DNA of 64,000 nucleotides from UBA1479 sp002706405 (GTDB lineage Bacteria > Pseudomonadota > Alphaproteobacteria > Rhodospirillales > Casp-alpha2), in NCBI GenBank assembly GCA_963972255.1, contig CAXATO010000002.1, positions 256,877-320,876 on the forward strand, written 5' to 3'. Below the pieces are notes generated by a model, which worked only from the letters and a program-made list of their open reading frames with translations, did no database searches and had not been told where the DNA came from. Each line of letters opens with the position of its first letter. Positions within the stretch are counted from its first letter, which is position 1. Made by a program: the position numbers and the translations under genes. Below, piece by piece: positions 8,003-16,940 of the stretch.

Positions 8003-9172
8003 ATGCCAGGATTTGAATTGTTCGGAAAAGAAGAGCGTGACGCGATTAACGAGATCTTCGACCTCAATGGCGGCATCGTCTTCGCTCACGGGTTCGACGC
8101 CATGCGCAACGGCGTATACCGTGTCCGCGAATACGAGCGCGCATTTGCCGACGTCATGGGCGCGCGCCATGGCCAGGCCGTATCCTCGGGCACGGCGGCG
8201 ATCAAGGTCGCGCTGAAGGGGCTCGGGATCGGTCCGGGCGACGAGGTCATCACCCAGGCCTATACCTTCGTCGCCACGGTCGAGGCGATTTTTGAGACCG
8301 GCGCGACGCCGGTGATCGTCGATGTCGACGACACCCTGAACATGGACCCGGCGGCATTGGAGGCCGCGATCACCCCGCGTACCCGCGCGGTCGTGCCGGT
8401 GCATATGATGGGCGAAGTCGCCGCCATGGACGAAATCATGGCCATCGCCCGAAAGCATGACCTGCTGGTGATGGAAGACGCGGCCCAGGCGCTGGGCGCG
8501 ACATACAACGGCCGCCACGCCGGGACCATCGGCCATATGGGCGCGTTCAGCACCGACGCCGGCAAGACCCTGAATACCGGCGAAGGCGGCATGGTGCTGA
8601 CCGACGACGAAAAACTGTACGAGAACGCGCGCGCCTATCACGACCACGGCCATGAATACAGCACGACCCTCGGCCGCGGCGAGGAAGCGGCCCTGTGCCG
8701 GGGCTTCAATTATCGGATGACGGAAATCCACGCCGCCATCGGACTGGCGCAACTGAAGAAGTTGGACACCGTCGTTTCACGCCAGCGCGAAAACAAGGCC
8801 AAACTGGTGGCCGGCCTGGAGCCCCTGGGCCTGCGCTTTCGCCGCAGCCTCGACCCGGCCGGTGATATCGGCGACACCCTGGTGTTCTATTTGGCGGATC
8901 GCGAACGGTGCGCCTCGGTGGTTGCCGCCATGCGCGAAGCCGGGCTGGGCACCAAGAACCTGCCCGATGCCATCCGCTGGCATTTCGCCAAGCACTGGGA
9001 ACACATGCTGGACGACCATCCCTTATACAAAGGCCGCGTCAGCGATGCCTGGGCACCGTCGGCCGACATTCTGGAGCGCTCCATCGCGCTGCCGGTAATG
9101 GTCAAAATGGACGATACCCGGATCGACGAGATCGTCACCAAATTGAGCGCCATCATCCGGTCCAATACGTGA
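8003..9172 (+). CDS. DegT/DnrJ-type PLP aminotransferase, KdnA-like
   Basis: 389 residues, ATG 8003 with AAAGG eight bases upstream. Features of sugar aminotransferases are clear: AVSSGTAAIKVAL, GDEVITQAYTFVATVEAIFETGATPV, MEDAAQALGATY, and the PLP lysine in DAGKTLNTGEGG. The opening PGFELFGKEER and the late RWHFAKHWEHM resemble my recollection of KdnA homologues. KdnA transfers an amino group to the C8 aldehyde formed by KdnB. Coupled to the dehydrogenase upstream (53-base gap) and to a CMP-sugar synthetase downstream (4-base overlap), it probably makes an amino-sugar acid that is then CMP-activated. Another aminated precursor is possible. Confidence 0.78.
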   Translation: MPGFELFGKEERDAINEIFDLNGGIVFAHGFDAMRNGVYRVREYERAFADVMGARHGQAVSSGTAAIKVALKGLGIGPGDEVITQAYTFVATVEAIFETGATPVIVDVDDTLNMDPAALEAAITPRTRAVVPVHMMGEVAAMDEIMAIARKHDLLVMEDAAQALGATYNGRHAGTIGHMGAFSTDAGKTLNTGEGGMVLTDDEKLYENARAYHDHGHEYSTTLGRGEEAALCRGFNYRMTEIHAAIGLAQLKKLDTVVSRQRENKAKLVAGLEPLGLRFRRSLDPAGDIGDTLVFYLADRERCASVVAAMREAGLGTKNLPDAIRWHFAKHWEHMLDDHPLYKGRVSDAWAPSADILERSIALPVMVKMDDTRIDEIVTKLSAIIRSNT

Positions 9173-9915
9173 GCGTCTTCGCCCTTATTCCGGCCCGCGG
9201 CGGGTCCAAGGGAATTCCGCGCAAGAATCTCGTGCCGCTCGGTGGGCGCCCCCTGATCGCCCATACGGTGCTGACGGCCCAGGCGGCGGCCGTCGATGAG
9301 GTGTTCCTGTCGACCGACGACGAGGCGATCGCGGAGGTCTGTCGAGATCTCGGCGTGAACACGCCTTATCGCAGACCGCTCGACCTAGCCGGCGACGAGA
9401 CGAAAATGATTGACGTCGTGCTGCATTGGATGGATTGGGCGCGCGATGAAGGCCCCGGCGAACCGGATGTCCTGGTTCTGCTGCAGCCGACGTCCCCCCT
9501 GCGCGCCCCCGCCGACATCAACGGCACGCTTGAGTCGATGCGCCGCCACGGCGCGCACAGCGCCGTCAGCGTCCACGCCATGGCCGAACACCCCATGGAA
9601 TGCGTGACCGTCGCGAGTAACGGCTGGTCCTTTCTTTTGGAAGATCCAAACATGGCGGGACGGCGCCAGGATTACGCGGGCCGACACTTTTTCATCAACG
9701 GCGCAGTCTACGCCACCACCACGGAATTCCTGCGCAAGCGGCGGGCGTTCATGACCGACGGAAACGAGACCGCCATCTACGAGATGGATCCCCTGCGCGG
9801 GATCGATATCGACACCGAAGCGGACCTGCTGCAGGCCGAAGCCTATGTGGGTCATCCCGGCATCCGGTCGCGTCTGGCGGATGCCGGCGTCGTCGGCCTG
9901 TCGGCAGCGACCTAA
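9169..9915 (+). CDS. legF: CMP-nonulosonate cytidylyltransferase (LegF/NeuA family)
   Basis: 248 residues from the GTG at 9169, whose last bases overlap the preceding TGA. The N-terminal IPARGGSKGIPRKNLVPLGG is the CTP-binding signature of acylneuraminate cytidylyltransferases. LLQPTSPLR and the late DIDTEADL are also typical. The enzyme couples CTP with a sialic-type acid to give CMP-sugar and pyrophosphate. LegF is the best name given legI, legC and legG in the same operon, but the direct neighbourhood of the KdnB/KdnA-like pair means an amino-ulosonate could also be its substrate. Confidence 0.82.
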   Translation: MSVFALIPARGGSKGIPRKNLVPLGGRPLIAHTVLTAQAAAVDEVFLSTDDEAIAEVCRDLGVNTPYRRPLDLAGDETKMIDVVLHWMDWARDEGPGEPDVLVLLQPTSPLRAPADINGTLESMRRHGAHSAVSVHAMAEHPMECVTVASNGWSFLLEDPNMAGRRQDYAGRHFFINGAVYATTTEFLRKRRAFMTDGNETAIYEMDPLRGIDIDTEADLLQAEAYVGHPGIRSRLADAGVVGLSAAT

Positions 9916-9930
9916 CGAGACGGAACCCAA

Positions 9931-11040
9931 ATGACAGAACATGTGACTTTCCCCGACCTTCCGGAAACCCTGACGCGTGCCGTTGAAGACGAGGACCGCG
10001 CGGTCATGAAAAACGTATTGACGCCACGCGGCCTGAAACGGCGCCGCGTGCTGATCGTCGGCGGCGCCGGTTACATCGGCATTCCGTTGACCCAACATCT
10101 TCTGGAACAGGGCTTCGATGTCCGGGTGCTCGACCTTCTGCTTTATGAAAACCACGGCCCGGTCGCCGGGTTTCTCGGCCACCCCGGATACGAATTCATG
10201 GCTGGCGACCTGTGCGACAGCGCGGCCCGGGACGCGGCCCTTGACGGGATCAGCGACGTCATCATTCTGGCCGGGCTGGTCGGCGATCCGATCACCAAGG
10301 CCTATCCGCAAGAACACGAAGCCATCAACGAGGACGGCCTAGCACGCTTTGTCGATGCCCTGAACGGGCGCAGTTTGAATAAGGTCGTGTTTGTATCGAC
10401 TTGTTCCAACTACGGCGAAATTCCGGCCGATACCACGGCCGATGAAAACTTCGACTTGAAGCCGTTGTCTCTTTACGCCAAGGCCAAGGTCGCGCGTGAA
10501 CAGCAGCTTCTGGCCATGGACAACCATGCCGACTTCTGCGGCGTCGTGCTGCGCTTCGCCACGGCCTTCGGCCTGTCGGGCCGCATGCGCTTCGATCTGA
10601 CGGTCAGCGAATTCACCCGCGACCTGCATGCGGGCGCTAGGCTCGAAGTCTATGACGCCGACACCTGGCGGCCCTATTGCCACGTCCGCGATTTCGCGCG
10701 GGCGCTGCACCGCGTGTTGGCCTTTCCCCGCGACATCGTCGGGTTCGAAGTCTTCAACGCCGGCGGCGACGTCAACAACTACACGAAGAAGATGATCGTT
10801 GACGCCATCCAGGATCAGGTCAAAACCGGCGAGGTCGTCTACGTCGCCGGCGGCGCTGATCGGCGCAATTACCGTGTCGATTTCGGCAAGATCCGCAAGG
10901 CGCTTCATTTTGAGCCGGCATTCACCGTGCCTGACGGTGTCCGCGAATTGGCGCGGGCGCTTGATCAGGGCTTCTTCGCCGATTACAGCGCGCGTCCGGA
11001 TTTCTACCGCAACAATACGATCACCTATCCCCGTGACTGA
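9931..11040 (+). CDS. NAD-dependent sugar epimerase/dehydratase (extended SDR)
   Basis: 369 residues. A 40-residue N-terminal extension precedes the Rossmann glycine motif GGAGYIG (44-50). The catalytic pattern is STCSNYG followed by YAKAK (Y-x3-K). The C-terminal half has RPYCHVRDFARAL and GGDVNNYTKK. It resembles nucleotide-sugar 4-epimerases or reductases more than LegB-type 4,6-dehydratases, so it is not an obvious supplier of the LegC substrate. It could act on a GDP- or UDP-sugar in the pathway. A GAGACGG lies upstream of ATG 9931. Not resolved further. Confidence 0.7.
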   Translation: MTEHVTFPDLPETLTRAVEDEDRAVMKNVLTPRGLKRRRVLIVGGAGYIGIPLTQHLLEQGFDVRVLDLLLYENHGPVAGFLGHPGYEFMAGDLCDSAARDAALDGISDVIILAGLVGDPITKAYPQEHEAINEDGLARFVDALNGRSLNKVVFVSTCSNYGEIPADTTADENFDLKPLSLYAKAKVAREQQLLAMDNHADFCGVVLRFATAFGLSGRMRFDLTVSEFTRDLHAGARLEVYDADTWRPYCHVRDFARALHRVLAFPRDIVGFEVFNAGGDVNNYTKKMIVDAIQDQVKTGEVVYVAGGADRRNYRVDFGKIRKALHFEPAFTVPDGVRELARALDQGFFADYSARPDFYRNNTITYPRD

Positions 11041-11059
11041 TCCGGCACCCACCACCGCC

Positions 11060-12232
11060 ATGACCGAACCCGTTCGCGCCATCGTCGATGCGGTGACCCG
11101 CGTCATCGACAGCCCCGGCCGGGCAGTGCCGCTGCACGAGCCCCGGTTCGCCGGACGCGAGTGGGAATACGTCAAGGACTGCCTAGATACCGGATGGGTG
11201 TCCAGCGTCGGGGCCTATGTCGACCGCTTCGAACGCGACCTGGCCGAGATGACCGGTGCCGACCATGCGGTGGCGACGGTCAACGGCACGGCGGCGCTTC
11301 ATCTCTGCCTGATCGCGGCCGGCGTGCGCCCGGGCGACGAAGTGATCGTTCCGGCCCTCAGCTTTGTCGCCACCGCCAATGCGGTCGCCTATTGTCATGC
11401 CCAGCCGCATTTCGCGGACATCCAGCCGGACACCCTGGGCCTCGACCCGGACAAACTGGCCAACCATCTGGCCGCCGTCACCGAGCGCCGGGACGGACGT
11501 CTGGTCAATCGGGAAACGGGCAATCCCATCACCGCGATCGTCGTCATGCATGCCTTCGGACACCCCGCGGACATGGACGGATTGATCGCGGTGGCGGCTG
11601 ATTTCGGGTTGCCTTTGATCGAGGACGCGGCCGAGTCCCTGGGCAGCACTTACAAGGGGCGGCACTGCGGCGCCCTTGCGCCCTTGGCGGCGCTGAGCTT
11701 CAACGGCAACAAGACCGTCACCACCGGCGGCGGCGGCGCGGTCCTTGTCCGCGATGCCGAGACAGCCGCCCGGATCAAACACCTGAGCACCACCGCCAAG
11801 GTGCCCCACCGCTGGGAATACGTTCACGACGCGGTCGCCTTCAACTACCGCATGCCCAACATCAACGCCGCCCTGGGCTGTGCTCAGCTTGAACAGCTGC
11901 CCGGTTTCCTGGACGCCAAACGGCGGCTGGCCAAGGCCTATGCGAACGCCTTCGCAGAAGTTACGGCGGCCGAATTCGTCGCCGCCCCGCCGGACTGCGA
12001 AAGCAACTACTGGCTTAATGCGATTCTGGTGGATGGCGCGGTGCCGGGATTGCGCGATGACGTGCTGACGGTGCTCAACGACGCGGGCGTGATGGCGCGC
12101 CCCGCCTGGGCGCTGCTGAACACCCTGCCCGCGTTCACCGGCTCACCCCGCATGACGGATTTGACCATCGCCGAGGATGTCGGCCGCCGCCTGATCAACC
12201 TGCCCAGCAGCGCGGCCCTGGGAGAGATCTAG
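11060..12232 (+). CDS. legC: LegC-family aminotransferase
   Basis: 390 residues from ATG 11060; a GTG at 11033 overlapping the previous stop is an alternative. Signature regions match the LegC family: PLHEPRFAGREWEYVKDCL, DTGWVSSVGAYVDRFE, TVNGTAALHL, IEDAAESLGSTYKG, the PLP lysine in SFNGNKTVTTGGGG, TTAKVPHRWEY, FNYRMPNINAALGCAQLEQL and SNYWLNAI. LegC transfers an amino group from glutamate to C4 of the nucleotide-linked 4-keto-6-deoxy-GlcNAc made by LegB. Its presence is the strongest pointer to legionaminic acid in this locus. LegB itself is not seen in the window. The next gene starts three bases after the stop. Confidence 0.87.
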   Translation: MTEPVRAIVDAVTRVIDSPGRAVPLHEPRFAGREWEYVKDCLDTGWVSSVGAYVDRFERDLAEMTGADHAVATVNGTAALHLCLIAAGVRPGDEVIVPALSFVATANAVAYCHAQPHFADIQPDTLGLDPDKLANHLAAVTERRDGRLVNRETGNPITAIVVMHAFGHPADMDGLIAVAADFGLPLIEDAAESLGSTYKGRHCGALAPLAALSFNGNKTVTTGGGGAVLVRDAETAARIKHLSTTAKVPHRWEYVHDAVAFNYRMPNINAALGCAQLEQLPGFLDAKRRLAKAYANAFAEVTAAEFVAAPPDCESNYWLNAILVDGAVPGLRDDVLTVLNDAGVMARPAWALLNTLPAFTGSPRMTDLTIAEDVGRRLINLPSSAALGEI

Positions 12233-12235
12233 GCC

Positions 12236-13417
12236 GTGGCCAACCGCAAGATCTGCGTCTTTACGGGCACTCGGGCCGAGTACGGATTGCTTCGCCTGAC
12301 CATGCGGCGCATCCAGAACGATCCCGACCTGACGCTTCAAACCTTGGTCAGCGGCGCCCATCTGTCCGACCGTCTGGGCGCGACCTGGCGGCGGATCGAG
12401 GAAGACGGATTCGCCATCGACGCGAAGGTCCCCATGGCCCTGGACGATGACGGCGCGCTTGGCCTGGCGCAGGCGACGGGTGCGGCCGTGGCCGACTTGG
12501 CCGATGCCCTGGGTCACTTGGCGCCGGATATTCTGGTCGTCCTCGGCGACCGCTATGAAGCATTCGCCGCGGCCACGGCGGCCATGCTGCTGCGCCTGCC
12601 CATCGCGCATGTCCACGGCGGCGAGATCACCGAAGGGGCGATGGATGACGCCATGCGCCACGCCATCACCAAGATGGCCCATCTTCATTTCACGGCGGCG
12701 GAAGCCTATCGCGACCGTGTCATTCAGATGGGCGAGATGCCGGACCGGGTGTTCACTGTCGGCGCCCCGGGCCTGGAAGCAATTGCCGAAACGAATTTGA
12801 TGACACGGGACGCCTTGGCAAAAGACATCGGCATTGCGCTGGACAAGCCGTTTTTCGTCATCACCTATCATCCGGAAACCCTGGGCACGGATCCGGCGAC
12901 GGGGATCGGCGCCGTGCTGTCGGCGCTTGATGACTTTCCCCAGGCGCCGGCCATCATCACCCATGCAAACGCAGACATTGGCGGTCAGGCGATCAACGCG
13001 CGGATCAACGCCTACGCGGCCGAGCACCCGGGCCGCGTGGCCGCGATACCGACCTTGGGCATGCGGCGGTATTTCTCGGCCGTCGCGGCCGCCGCCGTGG
13101 TGATCGGCAACTCATCAAGCGGCATCATCGAAGCGCCTTTCCTGGGCACGCCCGTGGTCAATATCGGCAGTCGTCAGGACGGGCGGTTGCGAGCCCCGAC
13201 CGTGATCGACTGCACGACGGATGCCGGCACCATTTCCGATGCGATCCGCCGGGCGCTGTCCCCGGACATGCAGGCCCGCGCCGCCCGCAAGGAAACGCCC
13301 TATGGGCGCGGCGATAGCGCCGAGCGCATCGTGGACGCCCTTAAATCGGTGGACATGGCGACACTTGCGCACAAGACGTTCCATGATATCCGACCGCGCA
13401 CCGGGACCGCCGCATGA
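12236..13417 (+). CDS. legG: Hydrolysing NDP-sugar 2-epimerase (LegG/NeuC family)
   Basis: 393 residues, GTG start at 12236. It has the NeuC/LegG opening CVFTGTRAEYGLL, then LGDRYEAFAAATAA, HVHGGEITEGAMDDAMRHAI, TYHPET and GNSSSGIIEAPFLGTPVVNIG. The enzyme inverts C2 and cleaves the nucleotide from the 2,4-diacetamido sugar to give the six-carbon substrate of LegI. It follows legC by three bases and precedes a deacetylase with a four-base overlap. NeuC (sialic acid) is the alternative, but the LegC neighbour makes LegG likelier. Confidence 0.87.
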   Translation: MANRKICVFTGTRAEYGLLRLTMRRIQNDPDLTLQTLVSGAHLSDRLGATWRRIEEDGFAIDAKVPMALDDDGALGLAQATGAAVADLADALGHLAPDILVVLGDRYEAFAAATAAMLLRLPIAHVHGGEITEGAMDDAMRHAITKMAHLHFTAAEAYRDRVIQMGEMPDRVFTVGAPGLEAIAETNLMTRDALAKDIGIALDKPFFVITYHPETLGTDPATGIGAVLSALDDFPQAPAIITHANADIGGQAINARINAYAAEHPGRVAAIPTLGMRRYFSAVAAAAVVIGNSSSGIIEAPFLGTPVVNIGSRQDGRLRAPTVIDCTTDAGTISDAIRRALSPDMQARAARKETPYGRGDSAERIVDALKSVDMATLAHKTFHDIRPRTGTAA

Positions 13418-14373
13418 ACAAGCCGCTTACCATCGTCATGTACCATTACGTGCGGCCGATCGCGTCAAGCCCGTGGCCGGGCATCAAAGGAATCGAAACC
13501 GCGCGCTTTGAAAGGCAGCTCGACCATATCCAAGCCAATTACAATCCGGTTTCACTTGCCCGCGTGATCGCGGCGCGGGACGGTGGCGAGCCGCTGCCCG
13601 AAAACCCGCTCGTTCTGACTTTCGACGACGGTTACAAAGACCATTATCAGCATGTCTTTCCCGCCCTTCTTCGCCGCGGTCTGACCGGTGCCTTCTTTCC
13701 GCCGACGTCGGTCGTCTATGCACGCGACATTCTTGATGTGAACAAGGTCCACTTCGTGCTCGCAAGCCAGGATGACCCGCACCCACTTGGTGAGGCCATC
13801 GACGCCGCGGTCCTGGATCATCGGGAAACCCATGACCTGGACACGCCCGAGGCCTATCGGGCATGCCTCGCCAAAGCCGATGATTTCGACCCGGCCGAGG
13901 TGATTTATGTGAAACGCATGCTGCAGCACGGCCTACCCGAGGACCTGCGCCGCGAGATCGCCGACGCCTTGTTCCGGCAATTCGTCAGCAACGACCCGAA
14001 GGATTTCGCCGACACTTTATATATGAACCGTGATGACTTGGCTGCACTGGCGGCCGCGGGCATGGAGATCGGCAGTCACGGCGATGCCCATCCTTGGCTG
14101 AACACGTTGCCGGCAGAAGCCCAACGCAACGACATCGAATCTTCCCTGCGTCTGATCGACGATTTAGGCATCGCGCGCGATGGCTTCCTGTTCTGTTATC
14201 CCTACGGTGCCTACAACGACGACACCCTAAAAATCCTAACGGACCTCAACTGTGGCGCGGCAGTTACATCGGATCGCCGGGTCGCCTTGTTGTCCGATCC
14301 GATCCTGACCTTGGCGCGTATCGACGCCGTCGACGTACCGGAAACGACCACAACCGCCCGCACGGTTCGATAG
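13414..14373 (+). CDS. Polysaccharide deacetylase (NodB/CE4 family)
   Basis: 319 residues. The CE4 motif 1 TFDDGYKDHY carries the catalytic and metal Asp pair, and SHGDAHPWL carries two metal His residues (motif 2). FCYPYGAYNDDTLKIL corresponds to motif 3. Family members remove N- or O-acetyl groups from glycans or free sugars. No signal peptide is visible, so it probably works in the cytoplasm on a precursor. That would fit de-N-acetylation before re-acylation or amidination of the nonulosonic acid. ATG 13414 overlaps the legG stop. Confidence 0.8.
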   Translation: MNKPLTIVMYHYVRPIASSPWPGIKGIETARFERQLDHIQANYNPVSLARVIAARDGGEPLPENPLVLTFDDGYKDHYQHVFPALLRRGLTGAFFPPTSVVYARDILDVNKVHFVLASQDDPHPLGEAIDAAVLDHRETHDLDTPEAYRACLAKADDFDPAEVIYVKRMLQHGLPEDLRREIADALFRQFVSNDPKDFADTLYMNRDDLAALAAAGMEIGSHGDAHPWLNTLPAEAQRNDIESSLRLIDDLGIARDGFLFCYPYGAYNDDTLKILTDLNCGAAVTSDRRVALLSDPILTLARIDAVDVPETTTTARTVR

Positions 14374-14383
14374 GAGAGCCCCC

Positions 14384-14998
14384 ATGGCCAAATATCATAA
14401 GTATGTGTTCGATGAAAAAGACAGACGCCTCATCGGCGCCTTCGAGGACATGTACAAAGCCGAGGACACGGAAGGGTTCGACAGTTGGCAGAGTCTGAAC
14501 GTCCGCCATCTACGCCACCGATTGGCCTTGGAAATTCTCGACGATTACAATTTCTCGTCCGTGCTGGAAGTTGGCTGCGGTAAGGGCAGCATGACCCAGT
14601 TTCTGAAGAAGGCAAACAACCGCGTGCTCGGCATCGACATTTCCCCAACTGCCATCGAAAAAGCGAAGGCCAGCCATCCGCACATTGAATTCCGGGCCAT
14701 GGACGCGATGTCCGTTGATACTTTGGACGAGACGTTCGACCTGACGGCCGTGATGACGGTTCTGGCTTATGTCGAAGACTGGCGCAGCTTGATCGCCAAA
14801 GTCGCCAACATTTCGCAATTCGGCATGTTCGTCGAATATGTCCCTGAAAATCCAATCGGCATGGTGAAAAGCCTGGAAGATTTGGAAATGGAGATCGCCC
14901 GCCATTTCGATATCTCGACCAAGCTGTGCCTGAATGACCGATACCTGATCACATTCGGGCGGCGCATCGGTGCCGGCCACGCCGACGACGGAGATTAA
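14384..14998 (+). CDS. Class I SAM-dependent methyltransferase
   Basis: 204 residues, ATG 14384 with GGAG a few bases upstream. Motif I is SVLEVGCGKGSM, followed by VLGIDISPTAIEKA and FRAMDAMSVD. This is a small Rossmann methyltransferase with no clear acceptor domain. In the operon it probably methylates a sugar hydroxyl, amine or amidino group. The acceptor cannot be told from sequence. Confidence 0.78.
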   Translation: MAKYHKYVFDEKDRRLIGAFEDMYKAEDTEGFDSWQSLNVRHLRHRLALEILDDYNFSSVLEVGCGKGSMTQFLKKANNRVLGIDISPTAIEKAKASHPHIEFRAMDAMSVDTLDETFDLTAVMTVLAYVEDWRSLIAKVANISQFGMFVEYVPENPIGMVKSLEDLEMEIARHFDISTKLCLNDRYLITFGRRIGAGHADDGD

Positions 14999-14999
14999 G

Positions 15000-15824
15000 A
15001 TGTCTATTCTCAAGTCCATGAAAACGCGACTGATCAACCAGCCGCGATTTCAAAACCTGGTTGCCAACCGGCGCAGCCCCGCGTTCAACACACTATTCCA
15101 GAAAAAGCCCGCCGATTACTACGGCTATGACCTTGCGGCCAACGCCAACGCCAAGGCCATTGTCATCGGGTTGCCGAAAGCGGGCAATAATTGGCTGCTC
15201 GGGCTGCTATCCGACTGCCTCGATCTGGACGTCTTGCCCGACGTCACGACACCCGGATCAGGCGTATGCATGACGAACCAGCCATTTTCGAGTGACATCT
15301 ATTTTCAGAAAAACCTTCGCTACGCCGTCTACATCATGCGCGACCTGCGCGACGTCGTCTGCTCCTACTACCACTTCATCGCCAAGCCGGGCATCTTGGC
15401 CGGTCGCCACCGCCAAGCGCAATTCACCCGGATAGAGGATTTTTATTTCGAGTATTTCCTCGGCCATCTGTCGGCGCTTCACGACTTTCCGGGACATGCC
15501 GCCGGATATCTGCGGTTTGACATTCCCCTTGTCCGCTACGAGTCCTTGTGGGACGACACGGCCGGCGAATTGTCCCGCCTGTTATCGCGATGGGGCCTCG
15601 ACGTGCCGCCCGAAGCCGTACAAATGGCGGTCGACGCCAACGCATTCGATAAGCTGAAGAAATCCGGTAAAGACAACAAAGGCCACAAACTGCCCGCCAG
15701 CCACATGCGCAAGGGCGGATACGGCAATTTCCGCAAGGAACTTCCGGAACACGTCATCGCCGATATCGAGCGGCGTTTCGGCGACTACCTGCTGCGTTGG
15801 GGCTATACGTTGACGACGCGCTGA
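15000..15824 (+). CDS. Sulfotransferase-domain protein
   Basis: 274 residues from ATG 15000, preceded by GGAGATTAAG; the frame is open from 14970. GLPKAGNNWLLGLL matches the PAPS 5'-phosphosulfate loop (PKSGTTWL in cytosolic sulfotransferases). MRDLRDVVCSYYHF matches the 3'-phosphate-binding RDPRDV-S-YH motif. Near the end, MRKGGYGNFRKEL resembles the RKG-GDW PAPS region. It most likely sulfates a glycan hydroxyl. A PAPS supply (CysC/CysN) is not in the window. Last + strand gene before the inverted acyltransferase pair, with a three-base convergent gap. Confidence 0.8.
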   Translation: MSILKSMKTRLINQPRFQNLVANRRSPAFNTLFQKKPADYYGYDLAANANAKAIVIGLPKAGNNWLLGLLSDCLDLDVLPDVTTPGSGVCMTNQPFSSDIYFQKNLRYAVYIMRDLRDVVCSYYHFIAKPGILAGRHRQAQFTRIEDFYFEYFLGHLSALHDFPGHAAGYLRFDIPLVRYESLWDDTAGELSRLLSRWGLDVPPEAVQMAVDANAFDKLKKSGKDNKGHKLPASHMRKGGYGNFRKELPEHVIADIERRFGDYLLRWGYTLTTR

Positions 15825-15827
15825 CGT

Positions 15828-16928
15828 CTAGCGGAGCGATGGAGTCTTTAGATCGAGCTTGTGAATCGCGTTCCTGAGAACATGGTGGTAATCGAAGAAT
15901 TCGTTCTGGCCAATCCCGAAGGGGCGCGGATCAAACCCGCCCACGATGGTGAAACGATGACGGGCCGCGATCTCCCGCACCTTCTGCGTGGTCAGGGTCA
16001 TCGCCTCGCAGACAGGCGGGAATTCGCAAGTCAGAACCTTCGGGTGATAAGGCATGAGAAGCAGAACCGGCTCGATGCCCCGCTTGCGAAGCGCGACGAG
16101 AACGGCTTCGAAATCGCTGGCCGCCCTTGGATTGACGTAAGGTTTGCGGATCTTGAAATTACCCGTCCCGACCCGCTCCCAGGGAAGCGGCAATCGCGCC
16201 ATTGCCTTGGCGGAATATTTCCGGCTTCCGTCCGGCAGCGTGATAGCCTGGTCCATCGACAGGCCCGTGCCGTTGGCCGTTGCCGGTTGAATGACGAATC
16301 GATTGTCGGCGCGGCCGGAAAAGAAGGCTTCGAGATTCCGTTTCAAATATTCGAAGTTGATCAGGTTGGCGGCGAAGTCAATGGACGCATTGAATGCCTC
16401 GGGCCGCGGCGACAAACCGAAATAGGCGCGGCCACGATCATAAAGCGCCCCCATGGTGCGCCATCGGGCGTCCAGGTTTTCGCGCAGGGACCAGGGTGCG
16501 ATTTCGATCAAGACCTTTTTTGTCGTGGGCTTTTCCGCGATCAGGGCGAGGAAGGCGATCTCGTCTTCGAACACGGCGCCGTCAAGATACAGGTTCACGA
16601 ACTCCCGGCAGCCGCCGAGGACATTCGGCAGAGAGTCCCGGCTGATGGCGCCCACGTGACTCGATCCGATCACGAAGCAGTCGGCGGCCGACTGCCGCAA
16701 CAATTCGCGCTTGGTCTCGCGCAGGCGCATATCGCGGATCAGGCCGTGCTCCTGGCGACGAAGGGCCGCGACATAGTCGCGCAGGCCAAGGTCGTCGCCG
16801 TCATCGGGGCCACCATACACGCCACGCACGTCGACCACGACGTTGATTCCGGCGCAGAAGGCGAGAACGGCGATCGCCGCCACCAGGGTTTGAATGATAA
16901 ATCGAGGTTTGTTTATCCCGGCGGACAC
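15828..16928 (-). CDS. SGNH-like partner of an MBOAT acyltransferase
   Basis: 366 residues with one N-terminal membrane anchor (about 9-32), the rest probably periplasmic. FVIGSSHVGAIS holds an SGNH-type catalytic Ser, and FDYHHVLRNAIHKL near the C-terminus supplies the expected Asp-x2-His region. Such proteins, like AlgJ/AlgX, PatB or DltD, accept an acyl group from an MBOAT partner and place it on a periplasmic glycan. The MBOAT gene lies 12 bases upstream on the same strand, so they form a two-gene operon. The sequence is only distantly like AlgX, so the assignment rests on motif and context. Confidence 0.7.
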   Translation of the reverse strand: MSAGINKPRFIIQTLVAAIAVLAFCAGINVVVDVRGVYGGPDDGDDLGLRDYVAALRRQEHGLIRDMRLRETKRELLRQSAADCFVIGSSHVGAISRDSLPNVLGGCREFVNLYLDGAVFEDEIAFLALIAEKPTTKKVLIEIAPWSLRENLDARWRTMGALYDRGRAYFGLSPRPEAFNASIDFAANLINFEYLKRNLEAFFSGRADNRFVIQPATANGTGLSMDQAITLPDGSRKYSAKAMARLPLPWERVGTGNFKIRKPYVNPRAASDFEAVLVALRKRGIEPVLLLMPYHPKVLTCEFPPVCEAMTLTTQKVREIAARHRFTIVGGFDPRPFGIGQNEFFDYHHVLRNAIHKLDLKTPSLR

Positions 16929-16940
16929 GTGTTCAATTCC

